A stretch of DNA of 64,000 nucleotides from SIG205 sp045545595 (GCA_045545595.1 JAZQBG010000010.1:48188-112187), one strand, 5' to 3'. Positions 25,889-35,080 are shown, counted from the first letter of the stretch. Notes: generated by a model from the letters alone, not told the origin. Program-made: numbers and translations.

Positions 25889-25928
25889 GATAAAATGGAT
25901 ATGCAGATAATCCAAAGAGGTGTTTTAA

Positions 25929-26720
25929 ATGGGTAAGGTAATATCAATGGTAAATCAAAAAGGTGGAGTTGGGAAAACAACAACGAGTATAAATTTAGCA
26001 GCCTCATTAGGCTATTTAGGCAAAAAAGTGTTGTTAATTGATTTGGATCCACAAGGAAATGCTACAACAGGAGTAGGTATCAACAAAGGGGACATTGATA
26101 AAAGTATATACAATGTATTAATCGGAGAATCAAGTATAGGAGAAGTTATTGTAAAAACTAAATTTAAAAATCTACATATTATTCCTGCAACAATTAATCT
26201 AGCAGGAGCTGATATCGAATTAATAGAAAAAAGTAGATTTGAAACTGGATTTTCTAAGAGTGAACAATTAAAAAATAAAATTGAACTAATAAAAGATTCA
26301 TATGATTTTATTTTAATAGATTGTCCACCATCACTTGGAATACTAACTACTAATGCATTAACTGCAAGTAATTCAGTTATTATTCCAGTTCAATGCGAGT
26401 TTTTTGCGCTTGAGGGTATTATGCAATTATTAAACAGTATAATGCTTGCTCAACGTAATCTTAATCCTAATCTTGATATCGAAGGTGTACTACTTACAAT
26501 GTTAGATTCAAGAACTAATTTAGGATTAGAAGTTGTAGAGGATATAAGAAGTTATTTCAAAGAGAGAGTTTATGATACAATTATTCCGAGACTTATAAGA
26601 CTTACGGAAGCTCCTTCACATGGGAAACCAATAATTTCTTACGATCCAAAAAGTAGAGGAACTGAAGCTTATATAAATTTGGCTAAGGAGGTCATAGAAA
26701 GAAATGGAACAGAAGCGTAG
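25929..26720 (+). CDS. parA: Chromosome partitioning ATPase ParA (Soj)
   Basis: ParA is a Walker-type ATPase that binds DNA non-specifically and helps move ParB-bound origins; in Bacillus it also regulates DnaA. The 263-residue protein starts MGKVISMVNQKGGVGKTTTS with the deviant Walker A (Lys at both ends, residues 11-18), followed by the A' box LLIDLDPQGNATTG and Walker B FILIDCPPSLG. There is no N-terminal helix-turn-helix, so it is the chromosomal type. AGAGGTG precedes ATG 25929. It overlaps parB by 17 bp. Confidence 0.97.
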   Translation: MGKVISMVNQKGGVGKTTTSINLAASLGYLGKKVLLIDLDPQGNATTGVGINKGDIDKSIYNVLIGESSIGEVIVKTKFKNLHIIPATINLAGADIELIEKSRFETGFSKSEQLKNKIELIKDSYDFILIDCPPSLGILTTNALTASNSVIIPVQCEFFALEGIMQLLNSIMLAQRNLNPNLDIEGVLLTMLDSRTNLGLEVVEDIRSYFKERVYDTIIPRLIRLTEAPSHGKPIISYDPKSRGTEAYINLAKEVIERNGTEA

Positions 26721-27588
26721 AGCATTAGGTAAAGGATTAGAACAATTATTTAATAGTGAATCATTAGATTTTTCACAAATAGAAGAAAAAATCGTAGAAG
26801 AAGCATCAAAAGATGAAATAGTTAATATAAAACTATCTGAATTACGTAGTAATCCATATCAACCAAGAATATACTTTGATGAAGAGGCATTACAAGAACT
26901 ATCAGATTCAATAAAAGAACACGGAGTATTTCAACCTATTATTGTTAAGAAAAGTATAAAAGGTTATGAAATAATAGCTGGAGAAAGAAGAGTTAAAGCT
27001 AGTAAGAAAGCTGGTCTTGAAACTATACCAGCAATAATTAGAGATTTCACTGATGAAGAAATGATGCAAATAGCATTATTAGAAAATCTTCAAAGAGAAA
27101 ACTTAAGTGCGATAGAAGAAGCTAAAGCTTATTATGATATTATTAATTCATTAAGTATCACACAGGATGAATTAGCAAAGCGTGTAGGTAAAAGTAGAAG
27201 TCATATTACAAATATGATAGGATTACTTAGATTACCATTGAATGTTAAAAATCTTATCAATAATAAGAAAATTTCTATGGGTCATGCTAGAGTATTAAGT
27301 AAGTTAGAAAGCAATGAACAAATAGAAGAATTAGCAAACAAAATTATTTCTGAAGATTTAAGTGTTAGAGAATTAGAAGAATTAACTAGTAATACTGATT
27401 ATAAAAAAAGTGTTCAAGTAAGTAAAACTAAGAAATCAAATAGCAGACCATATATTTATGTAGAAGATAAAATGAAAGAACATCTAGGAACAAAAGTTAA
27501 AATAACAGACAAGAAAATAGAAATTTCATTTGATTCTCCTCAAGATTTAAATAGACTTTTAGAAATAATGGACATTAAAATAGATTAA
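26704..27588 (+). CDS. parB: Chromosome partitioning protein ParB (Spo0J)
   Basis: ParB is a CTP-dependent DNA clamp that loads at parS and recruits SMC. The 294-residue protein has the N-terminal MEQKRRALGKGLEQLF, the CTPase/ParB-N domain with YQPR and GERRVKASKKAGL (about 98-112), LLENLQRENLSAIEEAKAY, a helix-turn-helix (QDELAKRVGKSRSHITNMIGLLRL, about 157-181) and a C-terminal dimerisation domain. Seven sites matching its expected parS target lie at 1432-2094. The start overlaps parA, and AAGGAGG at 26685-26691 is rather far (12 nt), suggesting coupling to parA translation. Confidence 0.97.
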   Translation: MEQKRRALGKGLEQLFNSESLDFSQIEEKIVEEASKDEIVNIKLSELRSNPYQPRIYFDEEALQELSDSIKEHGVFQPIIVKKSIKGYEIIAGERRVKASKKAGLETIPAIIRDFTDEEMMQIALLENLQRENLSAIEEAKAYYDIINSLSITQDELAKRVGKSRSHITNMIGLLRLPLNVKNLINNKKISMGHARVLSKLESNEQIEELANKIISEDLSVRELEELTSNTDYKKSVQVSKTKKSNSRPYIYVEDKMKEHLGTKVKITDKKIEISFDSPQDLNRLLEIMDIKID

Positions 27589-27617
27589 AATACCATATCC
27601 ACAAGTGGAGGTGTATC

Positions 27618-27803
27618 ATGGAACAAAATTATAAATTAGGATCAATAGTAATTATGAAGAAACAACACCCATGTGGGGAAAACAAGTTTGAAATAATTAG
27701 AGTTGGTGCGGATATAAAAATAAAGTGTGTAAATTGTGGTAGAAGTATTATGTTGCCAAGATTAGAATTTAATAAAAAACTTAAAAAAGTGGAGGTTTTC
27801 TAA
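27618..27803 (+). CDS. DUF951 family small zinc-ribbon-like protein
   Basis: The 61-residue protein matches DUF951: VIMKKQHPCGENKFEIIRVG and KCVNCGRSIMLPRLEFNKKLKK. Cys at PCG and the CVNC pair could bind a metal. The family is found next to parB and ychF in many Firmicutes, as here; function is unknown. TGGAGGTG precedes ATG. It overlaps the AbgT transporter gene by one base (TAATG). Confidence 0.92.
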   Translation: MEQNYKLGSIVIMKKQHPCGENKFEIIRVGADIKIKCVNCGRSIMLPRLEFNKKLKKVEVF

Positions 27804-29371
27804 TGTTTAAGAAAAGAGAAAAAAGAAAAATAAGTCCAATTACCATATTTTTAGTGTTGATTGTTGGAACAATTCTGTTAAGTGCATTAATGAGTGGTTT
27901 AGGAAAAATAAAAATCAATAATACCTATCCATTTTCGTTCTTATCACAAGGTACATATAACACTATTAATTCTGTAACTGGCGAATTAGAAAATCAATTC
28001 GTAGAAGTAGAATCTTTATTAGATAGAAGCGGAGTACAGTATATAATTGGTAATGCCGTATCAAATTTCATTTCATTTTCGCCACTTTCTATGTTACTAA
28101 TTGCTCTAATAGGGTTATCAGTTGCAGAAAAATCTGGTTTAATTAAAACTATATCAGCAATGTTTAATCCTAAAACACCTACGTCTGTATTTACCTTTTT
28201 AATTATATTTATCGGTGTTCTATCAACATTCTGTAGTGATATTGGATATGTTATTATTACACCTTTAGCAGCACTATTATTTTCACTGAATAAGCGAAAT
28301 CCAATTGGTGGAATAGTAGCAGCATTTGCAGGAATTGCAGGAGGAAATGGAGTAAATCTATTGTTAAGTACAATGGACATAAATCTTTCTACATATACAA
28401 CTTCTGCAGCTAAATTGTTAGATTCAAAATATATTGTAGCATTATCAGGAAATTATTTTTTTGTTGCGATTGCGACCATATTAATTACAATTATTGGAAC
28501 TATTATTACAGAAAAAATGATAATGCCAAAATTATCTAATAAGTTAGAAGAAACTGATGAATTGTTTATAATAGAAAAGAAAGAAAAAAAAGGATTATTC
28601 TTATCTGGTATTGCTGTATTAATTACAACATTAATATTTGTATATATGATTATACCTGGACTACCATTCTCTGGAATTCTTTTAGATACAACAGCAGATG
28701 GATACATGAATCAACTTTTTGGTTCTAATTCATATTTCCAACAAGGATTAGTTATTATTGTATCATTTATTATGTTTGTTTCAGGTTTATTCTATGGGAT
28801 CGGAGCTGGAACAATTAAAAATGATAAGACAGTTGTTAATTTTATAAGTACATCATTCAATAAAATAGGTTATTTAATAATATTAATTTTCCTATCATCA
28901 CAATTTATAGCGATATTTAAGAAAACTAACATAGGAACAATTGCAAACATTTGGATGTTGGATATTTTAAAATCCTCTAATATAAGTGGGTTACCATTAA
29001 TTATTTTATTCTTTGTGTTTGCTATGATAGGTAATATGTTATTACCAAATCCTGCATTAAAATGGTCAATGTTGTCACCCGCTATAGTTCCACTATTTAT
29101 GCAGGCCAATATGGCACCTGAATTTGCCCAAATTGTATATAGAACTGCAATTTCAGCATCAAATTTAATAACACCGTTATTAGCTTATTATGTTATTTAT
29201 TTAGGATATTTACAAATATATAATAGAAAAGATGAAACAATTACTATTGGCACATCATTTAAATATTTAATTCCATATTGTGGAATTTTTGCGATAACAT
29301 TCTTGCTACTTATCATAATTTGGTATATAATAGGAGCACCAATTGCTCCAGGAGTTTTTCCTACATTATAG
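27803..29371 (+). CDS. AbgT-family transporter
   Basis: This is a 522-residue polytopic membrane protein of the AbgT family (p-aminobenzoyl-glutamate import in E. coli; sulfonamide or PABA export in YdaH/MtrF). Signatures are FSPLSMLLIALIGLSVAEKSGL (about 91-112), the re-entrant region with CSDIGYVIITPLAALLF and GGIVAAFAGIAGG, and the conserved NPALKWSMLSPAIVPLFMQ (about 416-434) with TAISASNLITPLL. Substrate (PABA-glutamate, peptide or drug) cannot be told from sequence alone. It is inserted between the DUF951 gene and ychF, a position where I do not expect a transporter. Confidence 0.9.
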   Translation: MFKKREKRKISPITIFLVLIVGTILLSALMSGLGKIKINNTYPFSFLSQGTYNTINSVTGELENQFVEVESLLDRSGVQYIIGNAVSNFISFSPLSMLLIALIGLSVAEKSGLIKTISAMFNPKTPTSVFTFLIIFIGVLSTFCSDIGYVIITPLAALLFSLNKRNPIGGIVAAFAGIAGGNGVNLLLSTMDINLSTYTTSAAKLLDSKYIVALSGNYFFVAIATILITIIGTIITEKMIMPKLSNKLEETDELFIIEKKEKKGLFLSGIAVLITTLIFVYMIIPGLPFSGILLDTTADGYMNQLFGSNSYFQQGLVIIVSFIMFVSGLFYGIGAGTIKNDKTVVNFISTSFNKIGYLIILIFLSSQFIAIFKKTNIGTIANIWMLDILKSSNISGLPLIILFFVFAMIGNMLLPNPALKWSMLSPAIVPLFMQANMAPEFAQIVYRTAISASNLITPLLAYYVIYLGYLQIYNRKDETITIGTSFKYLIPYCGIFAITFLLLIIIWYIIGAPIAPGVFPTL

Positions 29372-29382
29372 GAGGTTTTAAT

Positions 29383-30483
29383 ATGAGTTTAACAGCTGGA
29401 ATAGTTGGTTTACCAAATGTTGGTAAATCAACTTTATTTAATGCAATTACTAAAAAAAATATTTTAGCAGCTAACTATCCCTTTGCTACAATTGACCCAA
29501 ATGTTGGTATGGTTACAGTGCCAGATAGAAGATTAGAAGTTTTAGTTGATATGTATACGCCTAAGAACTTTATTCCTACAACATTTGAATTTACTGATAT
29601 TGCAGGTCTCGTTAAGGGTGCTTCATTAGGTGAAGGATTAGGAAATAAATTCTTATCTCACATAAGAGAAGTTGATGCAATATGTGAAGTTGTAAGATGC
29701 TTTGAAGATGAAAATATTACTCATGTTGAGGGTGGTGTAGACCCAATACGTGATATTGAAATTATCAATTTAGAATTGATACTCTCTGATTTAGAAATAA
29801 TTGAAGGTAGAATAGGTAGAATAGAAAAAAGAGCTAAAACAGGCAAAGAAAAAGATGTAATTGCTGAATATGAATTAATGGTAAAAATTAAAGATGCATT
29901 AGTACAAAATATTCCTGCAAGATTTTTAGAGTATACAAAAGAAGAATTAGATATGATAAAGGCATTTAATCTTATAACTATGAAACCATTTATATATGTG
30001 GCTAATATTAAGGAATCTGAAATTTCTTACAAAGAAAACCCATATGTTGAAAAAGTTAGAGAATATGCTAGTAAAGAAAATGCAGAAGTTGTTGTACTAT
30101 GTGCGAAGATTGAATCTGAATTGAGTGAATTAAATGACGAGGAAAAAGAAATGTTCTTAAGTGAATTAGGAATAGAACAAAGTGGTCTTGATAAACTTAT
30201 TAATGCCACATATCACTTATTAGGGCTTGCTACTTATTTTACTGCTGGTGAAAAAGAAGTAAGAGCGTGGACATTTAAAAGAGGAATGAAAGCACCTGAA
30301 TGTGCTGGTATTATCCACTCTGATTTCCAAAGAGGATTTATTAAAGCTGAAATAATGAGTTATGATGACCTAATAGCTTGTGGAACAGAAAAACAAGTTA
30401 GGGAAGCTGGTAAAATGCGTTTAGAGGGTAAAGAATACTTAATGAAAGACGGAGATATCTGTTATTTTAGATTTAATGTATAA
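29383..30483 (+). CDS. ychF: Redox-regulated ATPase YchF (Obg family)
   Basis: YchF (EngD) is an Obg-family P-loop protein that prefers ATP and binds ribosomes; it is a negative regulator of oxidative-stress responses in E. coli. The 366-residue protein starts MSLTAGIVGLPNVGKSTLFNA (G1), has DIAGLVKGASLGEGLGNKFL (G3) and NIKESE in place of NKxD, and ends in the TGS-type domain with FTAGEKEVRAWTFKRG and CYFRFNV. ATG 29383 follows GGAGG at 29371-29375; a longer frame running back into the transporter is not real. Confidence 0.96.
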   Translation: MSLTAGIVGLPNVGKSTLFNAITKKNILAANYPFATIDPNVGMVTVPDRRLEVLVDMYTPKNFIPTTFEFTDIAGLVKGASLGEGLGNKFLSHIREVDAICEVVRCFEDENITHVEGGVDPIRDIEIINLELILSDLEIIEGRIGRIEKRAKTGKEKDVIAEYELMVKIKDALVQNIPARFLEYTKEELDMIKAFNLITMKPFIYVANIKESEISYKENPYVEKVREYASKENAEVVVLCAKIESELSELNDEEKEMFLSELGIEQSGLDKLINATYHLLGLATYFTAGEKEVRAWTFKRGMKAPECAGIIHSDFQRGFIKAEIMSYDDLIACGTEKQVREAGKMRLEGKEYLMKDGDICYFRFNV

Positions 30484-30528
30484 AATTCACATTTTTATTA
30501 ATTAATATATTAAAATTGAATAAAATTA

Positions 30529-30558
30529 ATATGTAAAAAAACTTTACATATTTTTTTT
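30529..30558 (+). terminator. Terminator of ychF
   Basis: ATATGTAAA (30529-30537), loop AAAAC, TTTACATAT (30543-30551), then eight T. The 3' arm contains the -35 box of the next promoter. Confidence 0.88.
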
Positions 30559-30571
30559 ACTCTGATATAAT
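30543..30571 (+). promoter_or_regulatory. Promoter of rpsF-ssb-rpsR
   Basis: TTTACA (30543-30548), 17 bp, TATAAT (30566-30571). The -35 lies inside the ychF terminator stem, a compact arrangement. Confidence 0.87.
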
Positions 30572-30591
30572 ATTTAGCGAGTATTAATTTA

Positions 30592-30630
30592 CTCCTTGCT
30601 TGAAAAAAGCCGAAAAGACCAGAAGGAGGT
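30592..30630 (+). promoter_or_regulatory. Probable S6:S18 autoregulatory leader of rpsF
   Basis: CTCCTT (30592-30597) can pair with AAGGAG (30623-30628), the ribosome site of rpsF. Inside lies a small hairpin GCTT (30598-30601) with AAGC (30607-30610), directly followed by an unpaired CG that gives a CCG (30610-30612). A bulged CCG near the rpsF ribosome site is the known recognition element of the S6:S18 complex. The assignment is by pattern; binding would hide the ribosome site when S6 and S18 are in excess. Confidence 0.65.
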
Positions 30631-30641
30631 GTCTAGAATAT

Positions 30642-30932
30642 ATGACAAATTATGAAATAATGTATATTGTTAGACCTAATTTAGAAGAAGACGCTATTAA
30701 AAAAGTACATGAAAGCTTTGTTAAATTATTAAAAGACAATGGCACTAATGTTACTGAAGTTAAAGAATTAGGACAAAAACAATTAGCTTATGAAATTAAA
30801 AAATTCAAAACTGGATATTATTTCTTAATTAATTTAGAAGCTGAAACTGATAAATCAATTAAAGAATTTGATCGTTTAGCTCTAATTAGTGAAGATGTTA
30901 TTCGTCATTTAGTTATTAACTTAGATAAGTAA
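30642..30932 (+). CDS. rpsF: 30S ribosomal protein S6
   Basis: S6 binds 16S rRNA on the platform together with S18. The 96-residue protein has MTNYEIMYIVRPNLEEDAIK and VKELGQKQLAYEIKKFKTGYYFLI, both typical. ATG 30642 follows AGAAGGAGGTG; an earlier TTG frame at 30600 runs through the leader hairpin and is not used. First gene of rpsF-ssb-rpsR. Confidence 0.97.
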   Translation: MTNYEIMYIVRPNLEEDAIKKVHESFVKLLKDNGTNVTEVKELGQKQLAYEIKKFKTGYYFLINLEAETDKSIKEFDRLALISEDVIRHLVINLDK

Positions 30933-30949
30933 GAAGAAGAGGTATTATT

Positions 30950-31423
30950 ATGAATAAAGTAGTTTTAATAGGAAGATTAACTAGGGATCCAGATTTAAGA
31001 TATCCATCAAGCAATGTTCCTGTTGCAAATTTTACAATTGCTGTAAATCGTCCATTTGAAAATCAAAATGGTGAAAGAGTAGCAGATTTTATTAACATTA
31101 TTGTATGGAGAAAACAAGCAGAAAACGTTAAAAAATATATAGGTAAAGGTAGTTTAGTAGCGGTTGAAGGTAGAATTCAAACTAGAAATTACGAAGGACA
31201 AGATGGTAAAAGAGTTTACGTTACAGAAGTAGTTGCTGATAGCGTTCAATTCTTAGAATCTAGAAGTCAATCACAAAATAGAGCTGGTGGTTCTTTTGGA
31301 ATGGATGATCCAATGGGACCTATGGATGAAATGCCACAACCTACTACTAATATTGAAGAAGAAGATCCATTCGCTAATTTTGGTAGTGATATTGAAATTA
31401 GTGATGATGACTTACCATTCTAA
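30950..31423 (+). CDS. ssb: Single-stranded DNA-binding protein
   Basis: SSB coats single-stranded DNA and recruits repair and replication proteins. The 157-residue protein has an OB fold (MNKVVLIGRLTRDPDLRY, NFTIAVNRPF, then IIVWRKQAENVKKYIGKG), a disordered linker from about 105 and the canonical acidic tip DDDLPF. It lies between rpsF and rpsR, as in most Firmicutes. Confidence 0.97.
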   Translation: MNKVVLIGRLTRDPDLRYPSSNVPVANFTIAVNRPFENQNGERVADFINIIVWRKQAENVKKYIGKGSLVAVEGRIQTRNYEGQDGKRVYVTEVVADSVQFLESRSQSQNRAGGSFGMDDPMGPMDEMPQPTTNIEEEDPFANFGSDIEISDDDLPF

Positions 31424-31440
31424 TAAAGGAGGAATGAACT

Positions 31441-31656
31441 TTGGCAGAGTTTTATAGAAAAAGAAAAAAGATTTGTCAAATGTGTGCTGGTAAAGATGTT
31501 GACTACAAAAATGTAGAAGTAATGAAAAAATATATAAATGAATCAGGTAAAATGTTACCTAGAAGAGTTACTGGTGCATGTGCTAAACACCAAAGAGAAA
31601 TCGCTAAACAAGTTAAAAGAGCTAGATTCATAGCTTTAATACCTTATAAGAAATAA
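31441..31656 (+). CDS. rpsR: 30S ribosomal protein S18
   Basis: S18 pairs with S6 on the 30S platform. The 71-residue protein starts at TTG 31441 after AAAGGAGGAATG. It carries KICQMCAG and TGACAKHQRE, a CxxC...CxxH arrangement typical of the zinc-binding form of S18. The remaining genes found after rpsR in Bacillus are absent; clpP converges from the other strand. Confidence 0.97.
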   Translation: MAEFYRKRKKICQMCAGKDVDYKNVEVMKKYINESGKMLPRRVTGACAKHQREIAKQVKRARFIALIPYKK

Positions 31657-31657
31657 T

Positions 31658-31690
31658 AAAACGAGAAAATATTTTTTCTCGTTTTTATTT
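31658..31690. terminator. Bidirectional terminator between rpsR and clpP
   Basis: AAAACGAGAAAA (31658-31669), loop TATT, TTTTCTCGTTTT (31674-31685). A runs precede and T runs follow the GC core, so it works in both directions. Confidence 0.88.
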
Positions 31691-32257
31691 TAGTATTTTA
31701 TCAACTATTCCATAATCCAGTGCTTCATCCGCACTCATAAAGTTATCACGTTCAGTGTCAACTTCTATCTTTTCGATATTCTTCCCTGTGTTTTTAGCAA
31801 GGATTTTATTTAATTTATCTCGCATCTTTAAAATTCTTTCAGCAGCGATTTTAATTTCAGTGGCCTGCCCTTGAGCTCCGCCTAACGGTTGATGAATCAT
31901 AACTTCTGAATTTGGTAATATAAATCTTTTACCCTTTTTTCCACAGGAAAGTAAAAATGCTGCCATACTAGCTGCAATACCCAAGCAATTAGTCGATACA
32001 TCACTTTTTACAAAATTCATAGTATCGTATATAGCCATACCTGCCGTAACAGAACCTCCTGGTGAATTAATATACATGTGAATATCTTCGTGATTAATAG
32101 AATCAAGATACAATAATTGTGCCATAACACTATTAGCGAGATTATCGTCAATTTCTCCGCTTAGTATAATTATTCTGTCTTTTAATAATCTTGAATAAAT
32201 ATCATATGCTCTTTCACCATAACCACTTTTTTCAATAACTGTAGGAATTAAATTCAT
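31685..32257 (-). CDS. clpP: ATP-dependent Clp protease proteolytic subunit
   Basis: ClpP forms the proteolytic chamber used by ClpX or ClpC. The 190-residue protein keeps the Ser-His-Asp triad: S97 in LGIAASMAAFLL, H122 in EVMIHQPLGG, D172 in TERDNFMSADEA. The Ala at the usual Gly position (SMAA instead of SMGA) is a small deviation. AGGTGAT lies before the ATG on the minus strand. Convergent with rpsR across a shared terminator. Confidence 0.96.
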   Translation of the reverse strand: MNLIPTVIEKSGYGERAYDIYSRLLKDRIIILSGEIDDNLANSVMAQLLYLDSINHEDIHMYINSPGGSVTAGMAIYDTMNFVKSDVSTNCLGIAASMAAFLLSCGKKGKRFILPNSEVMIHQPLGGAQGQATEIKIAAERILKMRDKLNKILAKNTGKNIEKIEVDTERDNFMSADEALDYGIVDKILK

Positions 32258-32367
32258 TTATTATCACCTACTTATAATTTAGTCTAAAATTATTGTTTTA
32301 TTCATAAAATAATATGACAAAATTATAATTATCTGATAGAATATAAATAGAGAATAAGAGGGATACT

Positions 32368-34032
32368 ATGAATAACACCATAAATATTACAATTAACGGT
32401 GAAACTGAACAATATTCTTATGGAATAAGTGGGTTAGAACTTAGCAAATATTATAAGGAACAATTTACTAATAATATTTTAGCTATGAGAGTTAATGGAC
32501 AATTTTTTACTTTGGATAATAAGATATTTAAAAACAGCACTGTCGAATTTATCGATTATATGAATAGAGATGGTAATAGGATATATATTAATGGATTAAA
32601 ATTTTTATTAATAATTGCCGTTAAAGAGGTGTTAGGAACTATTGTGGATGTTAATTTCGAGCATTCAATTGATAAAGGTATCTTTTGTAAAATTGTAAAT
32701 CATTCATTAATTGATCAGAATAAACAAGACTTAATTAAAAGCAAAATGGAAGAAATAGTGAAATTGGATTTGCAATTTGAAAATATTGGTGTTAAAACAA
32801 AGGATTTAATTCAATATTATAAAAGTACAAACCAAAATGAAAAATTGAAAAATCTGGAAATATTAACAGACAACTATGTATCTTTAACTAAGTGTAAAAA
32901 TTACTATGCTTATTTTTATGGAAAACTTCCATTATCAACAGGTTATTTAATAAAGTTTGATATTACCTTTTTAGAAAATAATACACTAGTATTAAGATTT
33001 CCTGTTCTAAGAGGTGACGGAACTATTCCGGAATATAAACATCATGAAAAAGTAATGAATGTATTTGAACAATATGGAAAATGGATAGATATAATGAAAG
33101 TATCCAATGTAGGTTGTTTAAATGAAGTTGTGTATAGAGATAAAATTTCTGATTTTATAAGAATGAACGAAATAATGCAAAACGATAATTTAATGGATAT
33201 TTGTGAATCAGTTATTGAAAATTTGGATAAAACAAAATTAATATTAATTGCAGGTCCATCATCTTCTGGTAAAACAACTACAGCTAATAAATTTTGTCTG
33301 TATTTAAAATCTAAGGGACTTAATCCACACATTTTATCTACTGATGATTATTTTTATAACAAAGTTGATACTCCAAAAGATGAAACTGGTGAATATGATT
33401 TCGAGAGTATTGATGCAATTGATTTAAATTTATTTAATCAACAATTAGCTGACTTAATTGCAGGTAAAGAAGTTGATGTACCAAGATATAATTTCATTAA
33501 AGGTGAAAAAGAATTTGGTTTTAGAAAAATAAAATTAGAAAAAAATGATATACTAATTATTGAAGGATTACACACATTAAATGAAAAACTTACTTCTTCA
33601 GTTCCTAGGGATAATAAGGTAAAAATTTATATAAGTCCATTTACTCCACTTAGTATAGATAACTATAATCATATATCTACTAGCGATGTTAGATTGTTAC
33701 GTAGAATAGTTAGAGATAATCGAACTAGAGGATGTAATGTTGAGGAAACTCTTATGATGTGGGATAAGGTAAGATGTGGGGAAGAAAAATATGTTTTCCC
33801 ATATCAAGATGAAGCAGATTATATTTTTAATACAGCGTTTATATATGAAATAGGAGTATTAAAGGTGTATGTTGAACCATTACTTTATGTAATTGATTCA
33901 AACTCTAAATATTATGAAGAAGCAAGAAGATTAATTAGATTTTTAAAAATATTTTTACCAATCCCAGCAGATAGTGTTCCACAAGACTCTATATTGCGTG
34001 AGTTTATAGGTAAAAGTTGTTTTTATGAATAA
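32368..34032 (+). CDS. Uridine kinase-like nucleoside kinase with TGS and ThrRS-like domains
   Basis: The 554-residue protein has three parts: an N-terminal TGS-like domain (about 1-60), a domain resembling the second additional (editing-like) domain of threonyl-tRNA synthetase (about 60-230), and a P-loop kinase of the phosphoribulokinase/uridine kinase family with Walker A AGPSSSGKTTTA near 295, LSTDDYFYN, PRYNFIKGEKEF and IIEGLHTLN. This architecture is known in Firmicutes and Thermotogae as a putative nucleoside kinase; the substrate is not established here. It stands alone before gap. Confidence 0.9.
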   Translation: MNNTINITINGETEQYSYGISGLELSKYYKEQFTNNILAMRVNGQFFTLDNKIFKNSTVEFIDYMNRDGNRIYINGLKFLLIIAVKEVLGTIVDVNFEHSIDKGIFCKIVNHSLIDQNKQDLIKSKMEEIVKLDLQFENIGVKTKDLIQYYKSTNQNEKLKNLEILTDNYVSLTKCKNYYAYFYGKLPLSTGYLIKFDITFLENNTLVLRFPVLRGDGTIPEYKHHEKVMNVFEQYGKWIDIMKVSNVGCLNEVVYRDKISDFIRMNEIMQNDNLMDICESVIENLDKTKLILIAGPSSSGKTTTANKFCLYLKSKGLNPHILSTDDYFYNKVDTPKDETGEYDFESIDAIDLNLFNQQLADLIAGKEVDVPRYNFIKGEKEFGFRKIKLEKNDILIIEGLHTLNEKLTSSVPRDNKVKIYISPFTPLSIDNYNHISTSDVRLLRRIVRDNRTRGCNVEETLMMWDKVRCGEEKYVFPYQDEADYIFNTAFIYEIGVLKVYVEPLLYVIDSNSKYYEEARRLIRFLKIFLPIPADSVPQDSILREFIGKSCFYE

Positions 34033-34068
34033 TATCTGTTAAAATTATCTTAGGGAGGATGGAAAATT

Positions 34069-35079
34069 ATGCCAATAAAAGTAGCAATTAATGGATTTGG
34101 AAGAATTGGAAGATTAGTTTTTAGAATTATGGAAGAAGATCCTAATTTTGATGTAGTAGCAATCAATGATTTAAGCGATCCTGAAAGTTTAGCATATTTA
34201 TTAAAATATGATACTGCACATGGGAGATATAGAAATGATGAGATTACTAATACAAATCATTCTATAATAGTAGGTGATAATGAGGTTGAAGTTTATTCTG
34301 AACAAGACCCTGTGCTGCTTCCTTGGGGTAGTATAGATGTTGATGTAGTGTTTGAATGTACAGGATTTTTTACTTCATATGATAAAGCAAAAGCTCATAT
34401 AGAAGCTGGTGCGAAAAAAGTAATTATATCAGCACCTGCAAAAGGTGACATAAAAACAATCGTATATAATGTTAATCATAATACTTTAGATGGTACTGAA
34501 CAAATAATATCTGCAGCTAGTTGTACCACAAACTGTTTGGCGCCTGTAGCTAAAATTATAAATGATAACTTTGGTATCAAAAAAGGTTTTATGACTACTG
34601 TTCATGCTTATACAAATGATCAAGCAACTTTGGATGTTACTCATAAAAAAGGTATAAAAGCAAGAAGAGGTAGAGCAGCTGCTGAAAATATTGTTCCAGC
34701 TACTACTGGAGCAGCTAGTGCCTTAGGATTAGTTTTACCCGAACTTGCTGGAAAATTAGATGGTATGGCACTTCGTGTACCAGTTCCAACAGGATCTATT
34801 GTAGATTTAAGTTTAGAACTAAATAGAAATACTACTAATGATGAAGTAAATAGTGTATTTAAAAACAATGTTAGCGAAACAATTGGTTATACTGAAGATC
34901 CAATAGTTTCAAGTGATATAATTGGAATACGTTATGGATCATTAGTTGACGGGTTAAGTACACAGGTTTTAGAAACCGAAGACGGTACTCAACTATTAAA
35001 AGTATTGGCTTGGTATGACAATGAAATGAGTTATTCAGCTCAAATGGTTAGAACAGCTAAATATTGGATGAGTTTATAG
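34069..35079 (+). CDS. gap: Glyceraldehyde-3-phosphate dehydrogenase
   Basis: This NAD-dependent glycolytic enzyme makes 1,3-bisphosphoglycerate. The 336-residue protein has the Rossmann motif INGFGRIGR, the catalytic Cys in SAASCTTNCLAP (about 153), HAYTNDQ with the catalytic His (TTVHAYT), and WYDNEMSYSAQM. Asp in VAINDLSD after the second strand favours NAD over NADP. AGGGAGG precedes ATG 34069. It feeds 1,3-bisphosphoglycerate to PGK, encoded 1.6 kb downstream, with a minus-strand oxidoreductase in between. Confidence 0.97.
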   Translation: MPIKVAINGFGRIGRLVFRIMEEDPNFDVVAINDLSDPESLAYLLKYDTAHGRYRNDEITNTNHSIIVGDNEVEVYSEQDPVLLPWGSIDVDVVFECTGFFTSYDKAKAHIEAGAKKVIISAPAKGDIKTIVYNVNHNTLDGTEQIISAASCTTNCLAPVAKIINDNFGIKKGFMTTVHAYTNDQATLDVTHKKGIKARRGRAAAENIVPATTGAASALGLVLPELAGKLDGMALRVPVPTGSIVDLSLELNRNTTNDEVNSVFKNNVSETIGYTEDPIVSSDIIGIRYGSLVDGLSTQVLETEDGTQLLKVLAWYDNEMSYSAQMVRTAKYWMSL

Positions 35080-35080
35080 A

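Noticed and set aside
27595..27603. ATATCCACA, one base off a DnaA box, after parB
   Set aside because: Single near-match just before the DUF951 ribosome site; no cluster.
28870..29109. Minus-strand open frames inside the AbgT, mfd, metG and trkH genes
   Set aside because: They are antisense shadows of well-supported genes, with no ribosome site or recognisable product.
29278..29382. Longer N-terminus for ychF
   Set aside because: It only runs back into the transporter gene in another frame; ATG 29383 fits the family start and follows GGAGG.
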